Source of the DNA: Cricetomys ansorgei
Taxonomy: Eukaryota > Chordata > Mammalia > Rodentia > Nesomyidae
Direction: 5' to 3'
DNA: 64,000 bases
NCBI GenBank assembly: GCA_026225945.1
Contig: JAMJFZ010002500.1
Span: 1,586,501 to 1,650,500, forward strand
Position numbers and translations under genes: made by a program
In this document: one piece after another, positions 34,411-45,118 of the stretch
Position numbering within the stretch: position 1 is the stretch's first letter
Layout of the letters: each line of letters starts with the position of its first letter
The notes under the pieces: model-generated
What the model saw: the letters and a program-made list of their open reading frames with translations, nothing else
Told to the model about the DNA's origin: nothing
Database searches by the model: none

Positions 34411-34899
34411 AATGTGGTACAGCCACTACAGAATGCAGTGCAGATATTCCTCAGAAAACTAAAAATAGAACTGAAATACGATCTAGATAATCACTTCTGA
34501 GCTTATAGCCAAAGAAAGCGAAGCTAGCATAAGAAGACATACATGCATACCCAGTTTATTACAGAACCGTTCACCACAATCAAGACACGGAATTAGCCTA
34601 GGTGCAAATGTAGTCTGCACATAGGAGCAGAATCAGGAACTGGACATGGGTCTAGGAAAGGGGTAAAGGGGGTGGGTTGGGGAAAGGTAGAGGAGGGGAG
34701 TTACGTGACTCATGCTCAGTGTGTGTATGTATGGAAATATTACAGTGAAACTCATGAAGTTTTGCAATTAACATGTATTAATAATTACAGTAAGAAATTT
34801 GTTTGGACACTGCTAACTACATTTTTTTCTTATTTAAAAATTTACCTTTATGATATAAATTCACATATAAATGGAACTTCTGGAATTTTTCTTTCTGTC

Positions 34900-35125
34900 A
34901 TCTATTTCTTTCTGCACTACCATGTCAACAGCGTACTTAACTTACGGGAGCTTTATAGTATTCTTTGATGCTTGTCAGGGCTATTCTCTAATAATTATTT
35001 CCTCTCTTCTACATTTTCTTGGTTGCTCTCATGCATTTAAACTCTAGATGAATTTTAGACTTAGCGTGCAACATTTCATAAAAAAGTCATGTTGAAAATT
35101 GGATTGGAATTTTATTAGTTTTGTA
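34900..35125 (-). mobile_element. Ancient L1M ORF2 fragment, antisense
   Basis: 'cgggagctttatagtattct', then 'ttctcttggttg'-like T-rich sequence, 'ctctagatgaattttagact', 'caacatttcataaaaaagtc' and 'ttggattggaattttattag' follow the complement of L1 ORF2 (tagctttataatata ... tgaactttagaatc ... tccataaaaaa ... gggattttgattgg). Confidence 0.6.
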
Positions 35126-35397
35126 CCAGTTATTATATTAGCAATAAACCCATAAGCTCATGTAAAATATAAATGACTCTGAAAACACAGGAATTAAGTA
35201 AAGAGGACATTGAAGTATCTCAGAGAATCAAAAGGATTATTTGTTGATTAGTGGCACAGTCCTGTGGCTCTTCTTCATCCCTTAGCAGCCGAATCTCTGT
35301 ATCTTCTCATTATATCCTTGTCATTAATGTGACTCAGCCTTCAATTCCTGCTATTCGTGTGCTCCAGGTTAAGTTCCAGTTAGCCCTAAATCACTGA

Positions 35398-35745
35398 ATT
35401 AGTCTCTGTCCTATTACTGTAACAAAAAGACCAGAGACAATGTATAAAGAGAAAAGATTACTTATGATTACTGTTTTGGATCTTCCAGTCCATTTCTTTG
35501 ACCATCTAGTGAGGGAGGCCCATCATGGTTAGGAGCATGTGGCAGATCTAAATTTCCCATCTCATGAGACAGGAAACAGGAAAAAGAAAGTGGCTAGGGA
35601 GCCACAATCCTTTCAACAGCATTTTCTCAGAGATGCAAGGACTTTCACTTCTTAAAAGTCTATAGTACTTCTTAGCAACTCTACTCCAAGGATCAAGTCT
35701 TCAACACACAGACATTTGAGGGCACTTGGTATCCAAGCATCATCT
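35398..35745 (-). mobile_element. MaLR LTR (MST/MT-like), antisense
   Basis: 'attagtctctgtcctattac' then tgtaacaaaaagacc, 'ccatcatggttaggagcatg', 'ccttttcaac'-like middle, 'caaggatcaagtcttcaaca' and 'cagacatttgagggcacttg' are complemented MaLR LTR landmarks. The inner part is diverged and the far boundary is approximate. Confidence 0.65.
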
Positions 35746-35799
35746 CAGGAATCTTCATAGTTCAGGTGTCTCCACTGCATGCATGCGTTGCAGATAACA

Positions 35800-36147
35800 G
35801 AGGCATCGATAAAATGCCTCTGTAAGATCTGACTATAAGGCATTTTCTTAATTAGTAGTTGATGGGGGAGAGCCCAGCCCATTGTGGGTGGTGCTATCCC
35901 TGGGCTGGTGGTCCTGGGTTCTATAAGAAAGCAGGATGAGCAAGCCAGAGGAAGTAAGCCAATAAGCAGCATCCATTTGTGGCCTCTGCATCAGCTCCTG
36001 CCTCCAGGTTCCTGCCTGGTTTGAGTTCCCATCCTGACTTCCTTCAGTGATGGACTATGATGTGGAAGTATAAGCCAGATAAACCCTTTCTTTCCCAATT
36101 TGCTTTTGGCCATGGTGTTTCATCGTAGCAACGGAAACCCTGAGACA
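35800..36147 (+). mobile_element. Rodent LTR, 5'-truncated (same family as 13551)
   Basis: 'aaggcattttcttaattagt', 'cccagcccattgtgggtggt', 'ccctgggctggtggtcctgg' then gttctataagaaagcagg, 'ggcctctgcatcagctcctg', 'gtggaagtataagccagata' then aaccctttc (polyadenylation signal area) and 'ctgagaca' at the 3' end. It sits about 55 bases from an antisense MaLR LTR. Confidence 0.88.
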
Positions 36148-37164
36148 GGTCATATTCATTATTTCGCTCATTTGTTACAGTTAACCTCACATTTCCTGCA
36201 CCAGTGGAGGAACTCATCGCACAGTGTGTAAAGTTGCCAGTGGGAACTGGAGGGGAAAGAATGAAGAATGCAATCCTCTCTTAGTATGCTGAAGAGAAGG
36301 GAATAATAATTATATCCAAGTAACAAGGGGAAGGAGAAGGCACAGTCCCCATTTATGTTTTTGGTCCAGACTTTCTTGAATTTTGACTTTCACCTGACTT
36401 TGTTGAGTCTATGTTCTCCTTGGTTTAGACTTTGATATGGGTGACATTTTCCTCCCCTAGTGGACTTAATTCCTGAGGTACCTAAGCAACCAGAATTACT
36501 GAATAGTAAGGGTTTGGATTGTTTTATATTAACAGTTAAAATAAGGAATTCTCCAGGCAGCACGTGTTGCAGTAGCTTTAAGACAAATGTGGTTTCATGC
36601 TAATGTGTTTTCTTTGGTGTTTAGGGTTTAAGGTATCCCAGCATGGCCCATTCTTTCAGTAGGAGAGTTTAGAAACAGAAAGGAGATATGGGTAGACCAT
36701 TTCCATTGGTCTTGGAAACTCACTGATGTGTTTAGTTGCCCTTCCAAGCAGCAGCCCTGTTTCCTAGGAGAGCCAGTCAGTCACGTGAGCTGAGATGCTA
36801 CAACTTCTTTATCTGAATGTTTTCTCAGTACCATAGAGACCTCACAGTGGCCTAGTGACAGTCCTTTGTACCAAATCAGCAAAATCTTTGCTGTTTTTTC
36901 TGGTGTTTGTCTTTGTGACATATGTAGGAAATATAACATGTTTTTACATATTACATAGCATGTAATTACTTGTTTTTCTTTTACCTAGATTGCCTTATTT
37001 ACTTACGTTTGAACTAATGTTCTCTGCATTTAAAAAAGCTGCATCGAAGCCAATGTAGAATTAGTCAAGGTAATTGTAAATAAATAGAGGTGCCCGTGTT
37101 AAAGCAACAGTTTCCTGGTTTCCAGATGTGAGAGAACATCCATTTGGTCCTTAGTAAGAGGCAG
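36148..37164. other. Single-copy-looking DNA, no gene seen
   Basis: No recognisable repeat or gene over 1 kb. Confidence 0.4.
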
Positions 37165-37402
37165 TTTCCCTCCCTCCTTCCTTCCTTTTCTTGGACAAGG
37201 TTTTATGCATCCTAGGTTGGCCTTGAACTCACTATAAAGCCAAAGATGACCTTGAACTCCCTATCCTTCTGCCTCTACCTTTCAACTTCTGGAATTACAG
37301 ATATTTACCATTACACCCAGTTATGGTGTGTTGGGATCAAACCCAGGGGCTTCATGCATGCTGGGGAAGCACTCTGTTAATGGAGACACATCCCCAGCTT
37401 CT
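37165..37402 (-). mobile_element. B4 (RSINE1-like) SINE, antisense
   Basis: CCTT-rich leader, 'ggttggccttgaactcacta', 'gaccttgaactccctatcct', 'ttctggaattacagatattt', 'gggatcaaacccaggggctt' then catgcatgctggggaagcact and 'agacacatccccagc'. Confidence 0.88.
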
Positions 37403-37429
37403 GATAAGAGTTTAAGAACACTTTGTAAG

Positions 37430-38235
37430 ACAGATGCCCAGCATGTATTTCAGAGCTGGCCCCAAGACTGAAACTTGTGATGGTGTGTACCAGCCTTGTT
37501 CATCTAGTGGCTCACAGCTGCATTCGAATAAGTTTGTGTGTTTAAAAATAGCAACAGCATTTAGTTAAGCAGCTAATAAATTATTTAACACATTGTAGTT
37601 TTTCATTTGGAAGCGGGACAGTTCTGTCTCCTCTGAGTGTATATTCAATGAACACCCTGGCTAATGGCAATCAGATGAATGCACTCAGAAAGCCTGGTTT
37701 ATGGTTTGATCATTGTGTAGTTTTAAATAATTTTATTCATAGCTGATGGTATTTAATTTGCACCCATGGTGGACTATTGATAAATACAAAGACTATAATG
37801 AAGCCTGCTGTTGAAGTATAAGTTAATGGCAATAATTTAACAACTTCACCTCGAGATATCTTACTACATTTTAAGTGGCATTCAGTTAATTAAACCCCTT
37901 ATGTAGCATATTAAACATTATTCAAATTAAGAGAGAATCATTGTCAGAGTGATATTGAACAATGTGTTATTTACAGAGAGCTATAGTTGGGTTTTAAACA
38001 AATATGATATAATAAAAATTTTTATAGTGCACTTAGATATTTATATTTACCTTAAAGTAAATACATGTAATTTGATAACTATTAAAAGTCTTTTTACATT
38101 ATGAATTATTAAATACATTATAAAATGAATATAAATATATTATTTAGTAATACAGTAATTAAAGTTTTAAGTCACAGCAATTTATTTATTGTATTTCGTG
38201 CAAAATTCAAAATAATTGACAAAGGAGCCAAAATG
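37430..38235. other. Repeat-free AT-rich block, possible regulatory DNA
   Basis: About 800 bases without any recognisable transposable element, rich in TAAT/ATTA and AATTAA cores. No splice-bounded open frame. Treated as a candidate noncoding conserved block in the findings; this is inference only. Confidence 0.35.
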
Positions 38236-38240
38236 GTGCT

Positions 38241-38318
38241 CTCTCTCTCTCTCTGTATGTGTGTGTGTATGTATATATGTAGGTGTGTATCTTTGTGTGT
38301 ACATGTGTGTGTGTCTTT
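38241..38318. repeat. Low-complexity (TC)n/(TG)n/(ATGT)n stretch
   Basis: CTCT run followed by mixed TG, TATG and TATA units. Confidence 0.9.
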
Positions 38319-38434
38319 TTAATAGAAAAGCCTTTATAATTAAACAAAAAAAACCCACCTAGAAAATGACTTCCCATAAGTATCAGATTACCTACTTTGT
38401 TTTATTGTGAATTGTGTTCCTTTGGTAGAGGCAC

Positions 38435-38535
38435 CATTATGCAGGGCACTGTGGTTCTACTGTCAAATAGGTGATAAGCAGAGAAAGAAGTATAAGTGTA
38501 TGTCTGTTCTTGAGGAAAATTTTCTACTTCATTCA
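38435..38535 (-). repeat. Possible L2 3'-region relic
   Basis: 'ttatgcagggcactgtggtt' then ctactgtcaaataggtgataag and 'tctgttcttgaggaaaattt' loosely follow the complement of the L2 tail. Divergence is high and the call is tentative. Confidence 0.35.
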
Positions 38536-38539
38536 TGAC

Positions 38540-39445
38540 AGAAAATGATGACATTTCTGCTGGAGAATGATGAATTCAGCATTAAATTAACTGATTTAGG
38601 GTTGGCAAGTAGAAGTCCGTGCTATGAGCCTGGATATTATGGTTGTGAATTTATTAGTCTGTTTAATATTGAATGGATAAGAAAGTAATTGTCAATGGCA
38701 AAGTGGCTCCCTGATTACTGAGAATGTTGCTTCAAATAAGGGAACTTCTGTGGGAACTTATATCTGGTACAGATGTGTTTAGACTTTGGACTCATTCTGA
38801 ATGTCCGCTCTGGAATCACAGACATTTCTCCATTTTTATGGAACTTACCATATAGGCCTTACTAAACTCATAGAACACTTGTTATTTCTTATTTCAGGAC
38901 CTTTCAATGTAACATCAGCAGTGCAATTACATGGTATAGGACCTGATGGAGATGAGTGAGTAAAGGCTACAGTAAGTTCAAAGGTGTTATAGAAGTTTAT
39001 TTTAGTTATGTACAAAATAATTGTTTTTGTGCATTGTTGGATGAGGGTCTGCCTACGTCTTGGCATTTTGTATTGTTTGCAGGTGTTAGATGTATGGGGC
39101 TTGTGTAATTGCTTATGATCTGCACGTGGTATCAGTAGAACACCTAAGGAGTTCTGAAAGAATTAAAACACCTGAGCTGAGACACGTGGAGTTCCACTGT
39201 TGAGTATGACGCTTGCCATGATGGTGGTTCCCTCTGCAGAGATCTGGCAGGGCTTGCAGATGTGAATATACCTCCTCGTCCTGTGTTGTCATCTTTGGTG
39301 AGCCGCCTCAGCAGCAGCATACTGCTACACAACGGTATCAAACACGTTATCACTGTGAAAGTTATTGTACCTCTCAAGGTACAATATGAGTGTCTAATTT
39401 CTTTCATGTTTTCTGAATAATAAAACAGAAAATAATTTATTAAAC
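38540..39445. other. Repeat-poor DNA; weak exon-like signal inside
   Basis: No transposable element recognised. The interval holds one stretch at 38898-38955 bounded by a plausible acceptor and donor (see findings). Antisense frames at 38845-39066 and 39144-39407 have no recognisable domain. Confidence 0.35.
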
Positions 39446-39449
39446 AGAA

Positions 39450-39657
39450 TTTAGTAGCTGGGTAGCTTGGAGGAGGGGAGATGGGTACAAAGTTCTACCC
39501 TAGCTGAGGAGCTACTGGCATTTGAGAGGGAGGAGGGAGAGGAGAGAGAGGGAGAAGTGTTGGGTAGGATCTGGGAAAGTTAGGGGAAGGGAATAAATAT
39601 GATCACAATACATTCTATGAAAATCTCAAAGAACTAATAAAACATTATTATAAAATG
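39450..39657 (+). mobile_element. Rodent L1 3' UTR end, sense
   Basis: 'gtagctgggtagcttggagg', 'gctgaggagctactggcatt' then a purine-rich GGGAGGAGGGAGAGG tract, 'ggatctgggaaagttagggg' then aagggaataaatatgatcacaata, and 'gaaaatctcaaagaactaat' then aaaacatt. This is the terminal 3' UTR of a rodent Lx-like L1 ending in an A-rich tail. Confidence 0.85.
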
Positions 39658-39661
39658 AATT

Positions 39662-39742
39662 AGAAGATAAGGATGTAGTTCAGTAGTAGTGTCTATCTAG
39701 CTTTATAAAGACCTTTGAGTTAATTCTTCATATTATAAAACA
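39662..39742 (+). mobile_element. ID SINE, diverged
   Basis: 'aggatgtagttcagtagtag' then tgtctatctagctttataaagacctttgagttaattc parallels the ID body (tagctcagtggtagagtgc ... cctagcatgc ... gaggccctgggtt ... aatcc). It sits immediately after an L1 3' end. Confidence 0.55.
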
Positions 39743-41934
39743 AGGGCAATGGAAGGAACGAAGTATGCTAGCATACGTGCAGCTTTCAAATCTTTGATGG
39801 TCATGATAATGTGTTCAGGCTTACCCAGCCTTCCCTTGACTACTCTAGCAGGCAGAGTAGTACTTACTGACTTTTGCTTGGCACTTACCATCACAGAAAC
39901 CATTCTGCAAGAGCCATTGCCCCATTTTAGAATATTTCCCTTGGCCTCAAGAGCTAGGGACTGAGAATCAAGTGAGGTGTTCTCATACACATAATACTCC
40001 AGTGTACTGGGAAGAGGAAGTTGTCTCTTCACTTGTCTTTGAGCTTATTTTACCTTTGTATTTTGGGCTATACAAATCAATTGAGATCCTATTGACTTAT
40101 TGGTTTCTGAAACCTTCATAGGGCAAGACAAAGAAAGTATCAATTCTACATGTAAGCACTATCAAAGAGCCTTGGGAACTAAAACTTTTAGGTCCAGTTT
40201 ATTTCAAGTGGTCCTGCTCTGCTACCTGATCAGTCTACACCCTGGATACTTACTACTCCATTTTGATTTTAGATGTTCACTAAAATGGTTGTACCACGGG
40301 GGGGAAAACACATCTCCCCTTTCAGTTGATTTATTTTTCAATATTTAGTTCTTTCCTTGCTAATCTACCCATGAGTGCATCAGAGAATCTTATTTTATAT
40401 TATGTAAGTGCCATATGACATATAATTATTATAGTATGTAACTATTAGTTTACATATTATATATTATTTTATATCATGTATCCAGTATTCCTACCTTCTG
40501 CAGTCATTGAAAATTTTATGCTGTTTTTGGTTCAGAATCTCTATGCTGTGCTGTTCCGTTCAATCCATAGCATTTCCCAAACTCTCAATATATATTTTAA
40601 CAATTATGTATATCTGCAAAATCTAGCACTTTACAGGCATTGTCACTGATGAATGCATCCACTGATATCAGGAGATGTTCACAATTCCTCCCAGTTGGTA
40701 TATTTTCATTATAATCTGATAATCTGATTCTTTATAATCTGATTCTCTTCATCTCCTTCTTAGGTACCAATTCTGGATATTGTAGAATAATAACAAAAGG
40801 ACAGGAAGAGCAGGCTTGTTTTATGCCATCAGAGATGTAGCAGGAAGCAGCAAGACATATGGCATGGGAATTGTTCTATTGTGTGGCAGGGACTTATCAT
40901 CTTCCACTTCTTGGCTTTCTAGACTGCCCACATTCTATGGGTCCATATCCCACTTTTCATCAATACCATATTTTTCACATAAAAAATACAGAGAAGTTAT
41001 GAGTGTAACAGGTGCTCTGATTTGTCAGCTTGCAAAAATAGCTTTTTCAAAGTGATTTTCAGTGGTCTCAGCTTAGTGGGGACTGGCAGTGAGAGTCATT
41101 TACCATAGTCATGAAATAGCCATATTTCTACTTCATAGCTGAAGTAAACCCGGAAGTCTCATTTGTCTCTCACTCTGAATTACCCGATGTCATCAGAAGC
41201 AAATCTCAGCCTACAGTTCTGAATTTCTCCACCATCCGAAAACTTTACAGTCACAGTCTGAGCTCAGTCTTCCAGGTCATTGGTCTCAGGTTTCTTTTGT
41301 CCAGAACTTTCTTAGTCTTGACAAAGGCTGCTTTTGTTCTTTTCCCTTGGCCTTGTTTATAGTGTTGGTATTTTTAGAGAATGAACTCAAACTTTATTCC
41401 CTTTTATTAATTTAATCTTGTGCATCATTCTACTGGCTTACTTTTTATTTGACATTTTCTAATTATCTTAACTTTTGCAGTCTAACATTTAATTTATTGT
41501 ACTCAATCATTCCTTAAACACATCTAAGGTTATACTATGTCTTCCTATCTTCTTTGTTTTTCACACACCTCGTGAACCAGTGAAGCTATGTATACGCAGG
41601 GCGGGAGAACTGTTTGCCTTCTGGCGTGTGTGCCTCCCTCCTCCGAGTATATTAAGTTTGTTGACCAGTGCTGGTCCAGGGCCATAGCTGAGTGGCTCTA
41701 TCCTAGAATATTAAGAGCTTCACAGGGACCACTTAGTCAATTTGATGAATATTTCAGAAAGTATATATTCTTTGTATGGCATGAAATACTATAAATCTGA
41801 TAACTTAGGTTCTTGTCATGCTAGCAAATCCTCTGTGCTCTTATTCTTTTCTCTGTCTGATATATGAGTTTGTAAGAAAGATGATCGATAATATACCATG
41901 GTGGAACTGATACTTTGTCTTTATATTACTTTTT
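39743..41934. other. Single-copy-looking DNA, no gene seen
   Basis: Over 2 kb with no repeat I can name and no recognisable gene. AT-rich sequence around 40378-40480; an ATAATCTGATTCT-like unit is repeated at 40713-40748. The 99-codon antisense frame at 39733-40032 has no recognisable domain. Confidence 0.4.
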
Positions 41935-43325
41935 AGAAAATAAATAGGATTACATCATTTTCTCCCTTACATTTCCTCTCCCCAATCCCTCCCCTGTACC
42001 CCTAACACTGCTCACTCTTGAACTCATGGCCTTATAAAAATTATTATTCTAACAAAAATGCACACACACACACACACATCTAAATATATAAATCTAGCCA
42101 TCTTAGTCCATTTAGTGTTACTGGTAATAAAGGATTTCAGGGTTGACCTGTTGGTATTGGATAACCAATTAGGGAACTCACCCCTGGGAAAAAATAATGG
42201 GAAAGAAATAACTGATGACTCTCAGCAGTCAGTTGCCTGTAGTTCTTTGTTAATGGGTGGAGCCCAGTAAGATTTCCCCTTTCATGTTACCATGTCTACT
42301 GGTGTTGTAGTGGTTCAGATCTTATTTAGGCAGGCATATTGCTGAGGTATCATGGGTGAAGCTTCCCTGTCCATTTCTAAGGGGACACAATCTCACAGCA
42401 GATTTTCTGTTTGTTTGGCTCTTAACAATCTTTCTGCTCCTTCTTTTTTGATGTTCTTTGAGCCTTAGCTGTAGTTTTGATGTAGATGTATCCATTGGTG
42501 CTAGATACCCCATAAGCATTTATTTTTCACATTTTGACTGATTGTAGTTTTCTGTAACAGACTACTTCTGTTTTTAAGAGCAATTGCTTTGATGAGGGCT
42601 GAGAGCTACACTTATCTGTGGCTATAAGAATAAGTATTTAGAGTGAAATTAGGGATTAAGCTGACTTAGTAAAGTGGTGGTAATAGGTTCTCTTCTAAGA
42701 CTCCTGGCCCTGCTAGTAGTAGGCAGTTGGCTAGTTGGTAGTTGGTTTCCAGTATCAGACATGATTTCCCTCCCACTGAGTGGACTTTAAGGTTCAATTA
42801 GAGAGTGCTTGCTTACCACTAAAATGTGAGCAGCACTACTGCACCATTAAGGATATCTTGCCATGTATATCACTTGGTCATTGTTTTACTTCGTAGGCAT
42901 CAAAGCTGGATAGGACTACTGGTTGCTGCCCTCTCTTGGAAGCCCATATAGCACTTTCCAGTACTATGAAATCCAGTCCTCAGGGAAGAAGCTTTCAAGT
43001 AAGATCCACTTGGATTCTCCTGTGTCTGAAGTGCATAATGGTTTCAGCAATAACAACTTACCTTCAACTCTAGGAGACAATTAAGGGCAACAGCAGTAAC
43101 TTACACTGTTTTAGGAGTCTTTTGAACTCTCCTGACCAAAAACTCAAAGGAGAGTTTCTCATACCTGGTACTGGGGTTTCTGTTAGATAGCCTATGGCTC
43201 TTAGGGTGAGCCTTGTTAACCCAAGTAACATAACTTTATCTAAATGATATATGTAATGTATATACGTAGACTTATATATGCTACATGTAAATTAAGTAAA
43301 TAAATAATAATGATTCTTTATTCCC
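41935..43325 (-). mobile_element. Lx-type rodent L1 3' UTR, antisense
   Basis: In + orientation: 'ttgaactcatggccttataa', a CA run, 'ggattggataac'-like 'tggtattggataaccaatta', 'gttgcctgtagttctttgtt', 'catgtctactggtgttgtag', 'gacacaatctcacagcagat', 'agatgtatccattggtgcta', 'tttgatgagggctgagagct', 'gtgaaattagggattaagct' and 'gcatcaaagctggataggac'. Ten ordered landmarks of the Lx 3' UTR complement over 1.3 kb make this secure. Confidence 0.88.
42059..42079. repeat. Short (CA)n tract
   Basis: Pure CA run of about 21 bases at the place where Lx copies often carry a TA/CA-rich stretch. Confidence 0.85.
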
Positions 43326-43595
43326 CTTTTAGATAGCCTGGTACTGTTGATGAGTTCAAGACACTGAGACTAGATAAGTCATGTACTCCAAGTCAAAAAT
43401 CTGCTATTTATCTGCTCTGTGAATGCAGAAATAAAATGACTTGTAATATCGTACTGCTATGTGCATAGATCAGTGTATCATTTAATTCTCATCGGAGAAG
43501 TTTCCTCTTCCAGTAGATTGTAATTAAATAAAAATATGCATTTAAGGTTATTATTGGAAGGTGTGTGTTGATAACAGTCCTTTCTTTTTGATGTT
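43326..43595. other. Junction DNA with possible MIR relic
   Basis: This lies between the L1 3' UTR part and the L1 ORF1-region part. 'caagacactgagactagata' then agtcatgtactccaagtca weakly resembles a complemented MIR core. If it is single-copy DNA, the two L1 parts are independent insertions. Confidence 0.35.
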
Positions 43596-45118
43596 CATGT
43601 TTTTACTCATACTCTGTGTTTCAGTAATTATAGGTCACTAGTTATCTTTTTACAATCTGTTGGCTATGCTTATTTCTCTCATTAGTCCCAACTATTGCTG
43701 TGTGTATTATGTTTTGGGATTTGTCTATTGGATATAATTTAGTTTAGCTTGTTTGAAGCACAAATGACTTTTCTTTATTCTTAAACTATGGAGGCTACTT
43801 TTGTTTTTGCTGGGTATAGCAATATAGGTTGGCAGTTTAAGTCTTAGACTTTGGGATGTATTGGTCCTGGATTTTCTGACTTTCTAAACTTTCCTTTGAG
43901 AAATAAGTAGTTATTCTGATTGGTTTTCAAGATTTGTATTTTTCTTTTGTAGCTTTTAATATTCTTTCATTGTTCTGTATATTTAGTGTTTTAACTATTA
44001 TACACTGAAAGGGAGTTTCTTTTCTAGTATTGTCTATTTGGTGTTCTGTGTGCTTCTTGCAACTGTGTAGGTATCTTTTCTTAGTTTTGGGAAGTTTTCT
44101 TCTATAATATTGTTGAATATCTGGTCTACACCATTGTCCTGGGATTTATCTCCTACCTCTATACCTATAGTCCAAAGATTTGGTCATTTGATGGTGTCTC
44201 CCATTTCTTGCATGTTCCTTTCCCCTGATTTAAAAAATGTTAAGATTCTTTGCTTTTTTGTCTAGTTCCTCTATCTTTGAGTCCTGATATAATATATTCT
44301 ACTTGATTAATTCTATAGCTAAGGCTTTCCCTTGAGAATTTGGTTGGGTTATCAAAATTTTCAATTGTGTTGTGGTTTGAGTGAGCTATCTCCCATAGTC
44401 TTGATCATCTGAATGTTGTCTCCAAATGGTGACACTTTTAGGGAAAGTTTAGGAGGAGTATGTGGCCTTGTTGTAGGTTTGTCACTGGAGGAAGGCTTGG
44501 GGAGTTTAAAAGATTCATGCCACTTCTAGATTGGCCACTCTACCCTGTGCTTATGGTTCAAGACACGAACTTTCAGCTCTTCTTGCTTTTCAGCTGTTCA
44601 GCTTGTCTACTGCCATGATTCCCTGCTGTAGTGATGGATTCTTATCCCCCTGGAATTGTAAATCCAAATAAACCCTTCCTCCTATAAGTTACCTTAGTCA
44701 TAGTGTAAAATATGACTTAGTCATAGGAAAATAACCACTATAAATTCCACTTGAATTCTCGTCAATATTCCTATCTCTTTATTGAATTCAGTTCAAAATT
44801 CTGGATTGTCAGAAAAAATTCAGAATTGTCTTCGTCATTTCATTTTGCCTTATAGTAGCATTTTCTTAGGCATCACCCAGCCCTTTATTTCTTTAAGTTC
44901 ATTCTCCTTAAGTTTCATAGAACTGTTTTGTTTGTGTGTGTGTTTGTGTGTGTGTGCCTTCTTTAAACTTCTTGAATTCTATCATGAAGTCTACGATTGT
45001 GTTTTTAAATTTTGTGTCTTGGGGTTCATCTAGGCAACTCTCATTGGAGAATATTTCTGTAGGACTGGTGGATTTGCTAACTTCTTAGCTATGTCATTCA
45101 TGTATCTCTATTCAATGG
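43596..45118 (-). mobile_element. Rodent L1 ORF1 region, antisense, interrupted by an LTR
   Basis: 'tttctctcattagtcccaac', 'ctatggaggctacttttgtt' then tttgctgggtatagcaatataggttggcag, 'gcttttaatattctttcatt' then gttctgtatatttagtgttttaactatta, 'ttgtctatttggtgttctgt' then gtgcttcttg, 'gaagttttcttctataatat' then tgttgaatatc, and 'ttgatggtgtctcccatttc' follow the complement of rodent L1 sequence around ORF1. After the LTR the same element resumes ('ctatctctttattgaattca'). Confidence 0.78.
44371..44740 (+). mobile_element. MT-type MaLR LTR, inserted in L1
   Basis: 'tgtggtttgagtgagctatc' then tcccatagtcttgatcat, 'gtatgtggccttgttgtagg' then tttgtcactgg, 'gatggattcttatccccctg' then gaattgtaaatccaaataaaccc (polyadenylation signal) and 'taagttaccttagtcatagt'. 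L1 ORF1-region sequence continues on both sides, so the LTR is the younger event. Confidence 0.82.

Larger units (their letters stand above)
33355..34700 (+). mobile_element. Ancient L1 (L1M-type) ORF2 C-terminal part and 3' end, sense, interrupted
   Basis: Before the insertion: 'gccagtaatgaactcactga', 'gaaatacctagaaataatca', 'tggaaagacatcccatgttc' then atggattggcaattaatattgttaaaa, 'ctacagattcaatgcgatct' and 'ctctggaacagaatggggat'. After it: 'gccagcctctccaacaagtg' then ctggtgggaag, and at 34424-34620 'cagatattcctcagaaaact' then aaaaatagaactg, 'catgcatacccagtttatta' and 'caatcaagacacggaattag'. Order matches mammalian L1 ORF2. An LTR (33917-34235) and a CA microsatellite split it. Reading frames are broken. 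Confidence 0.82.
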
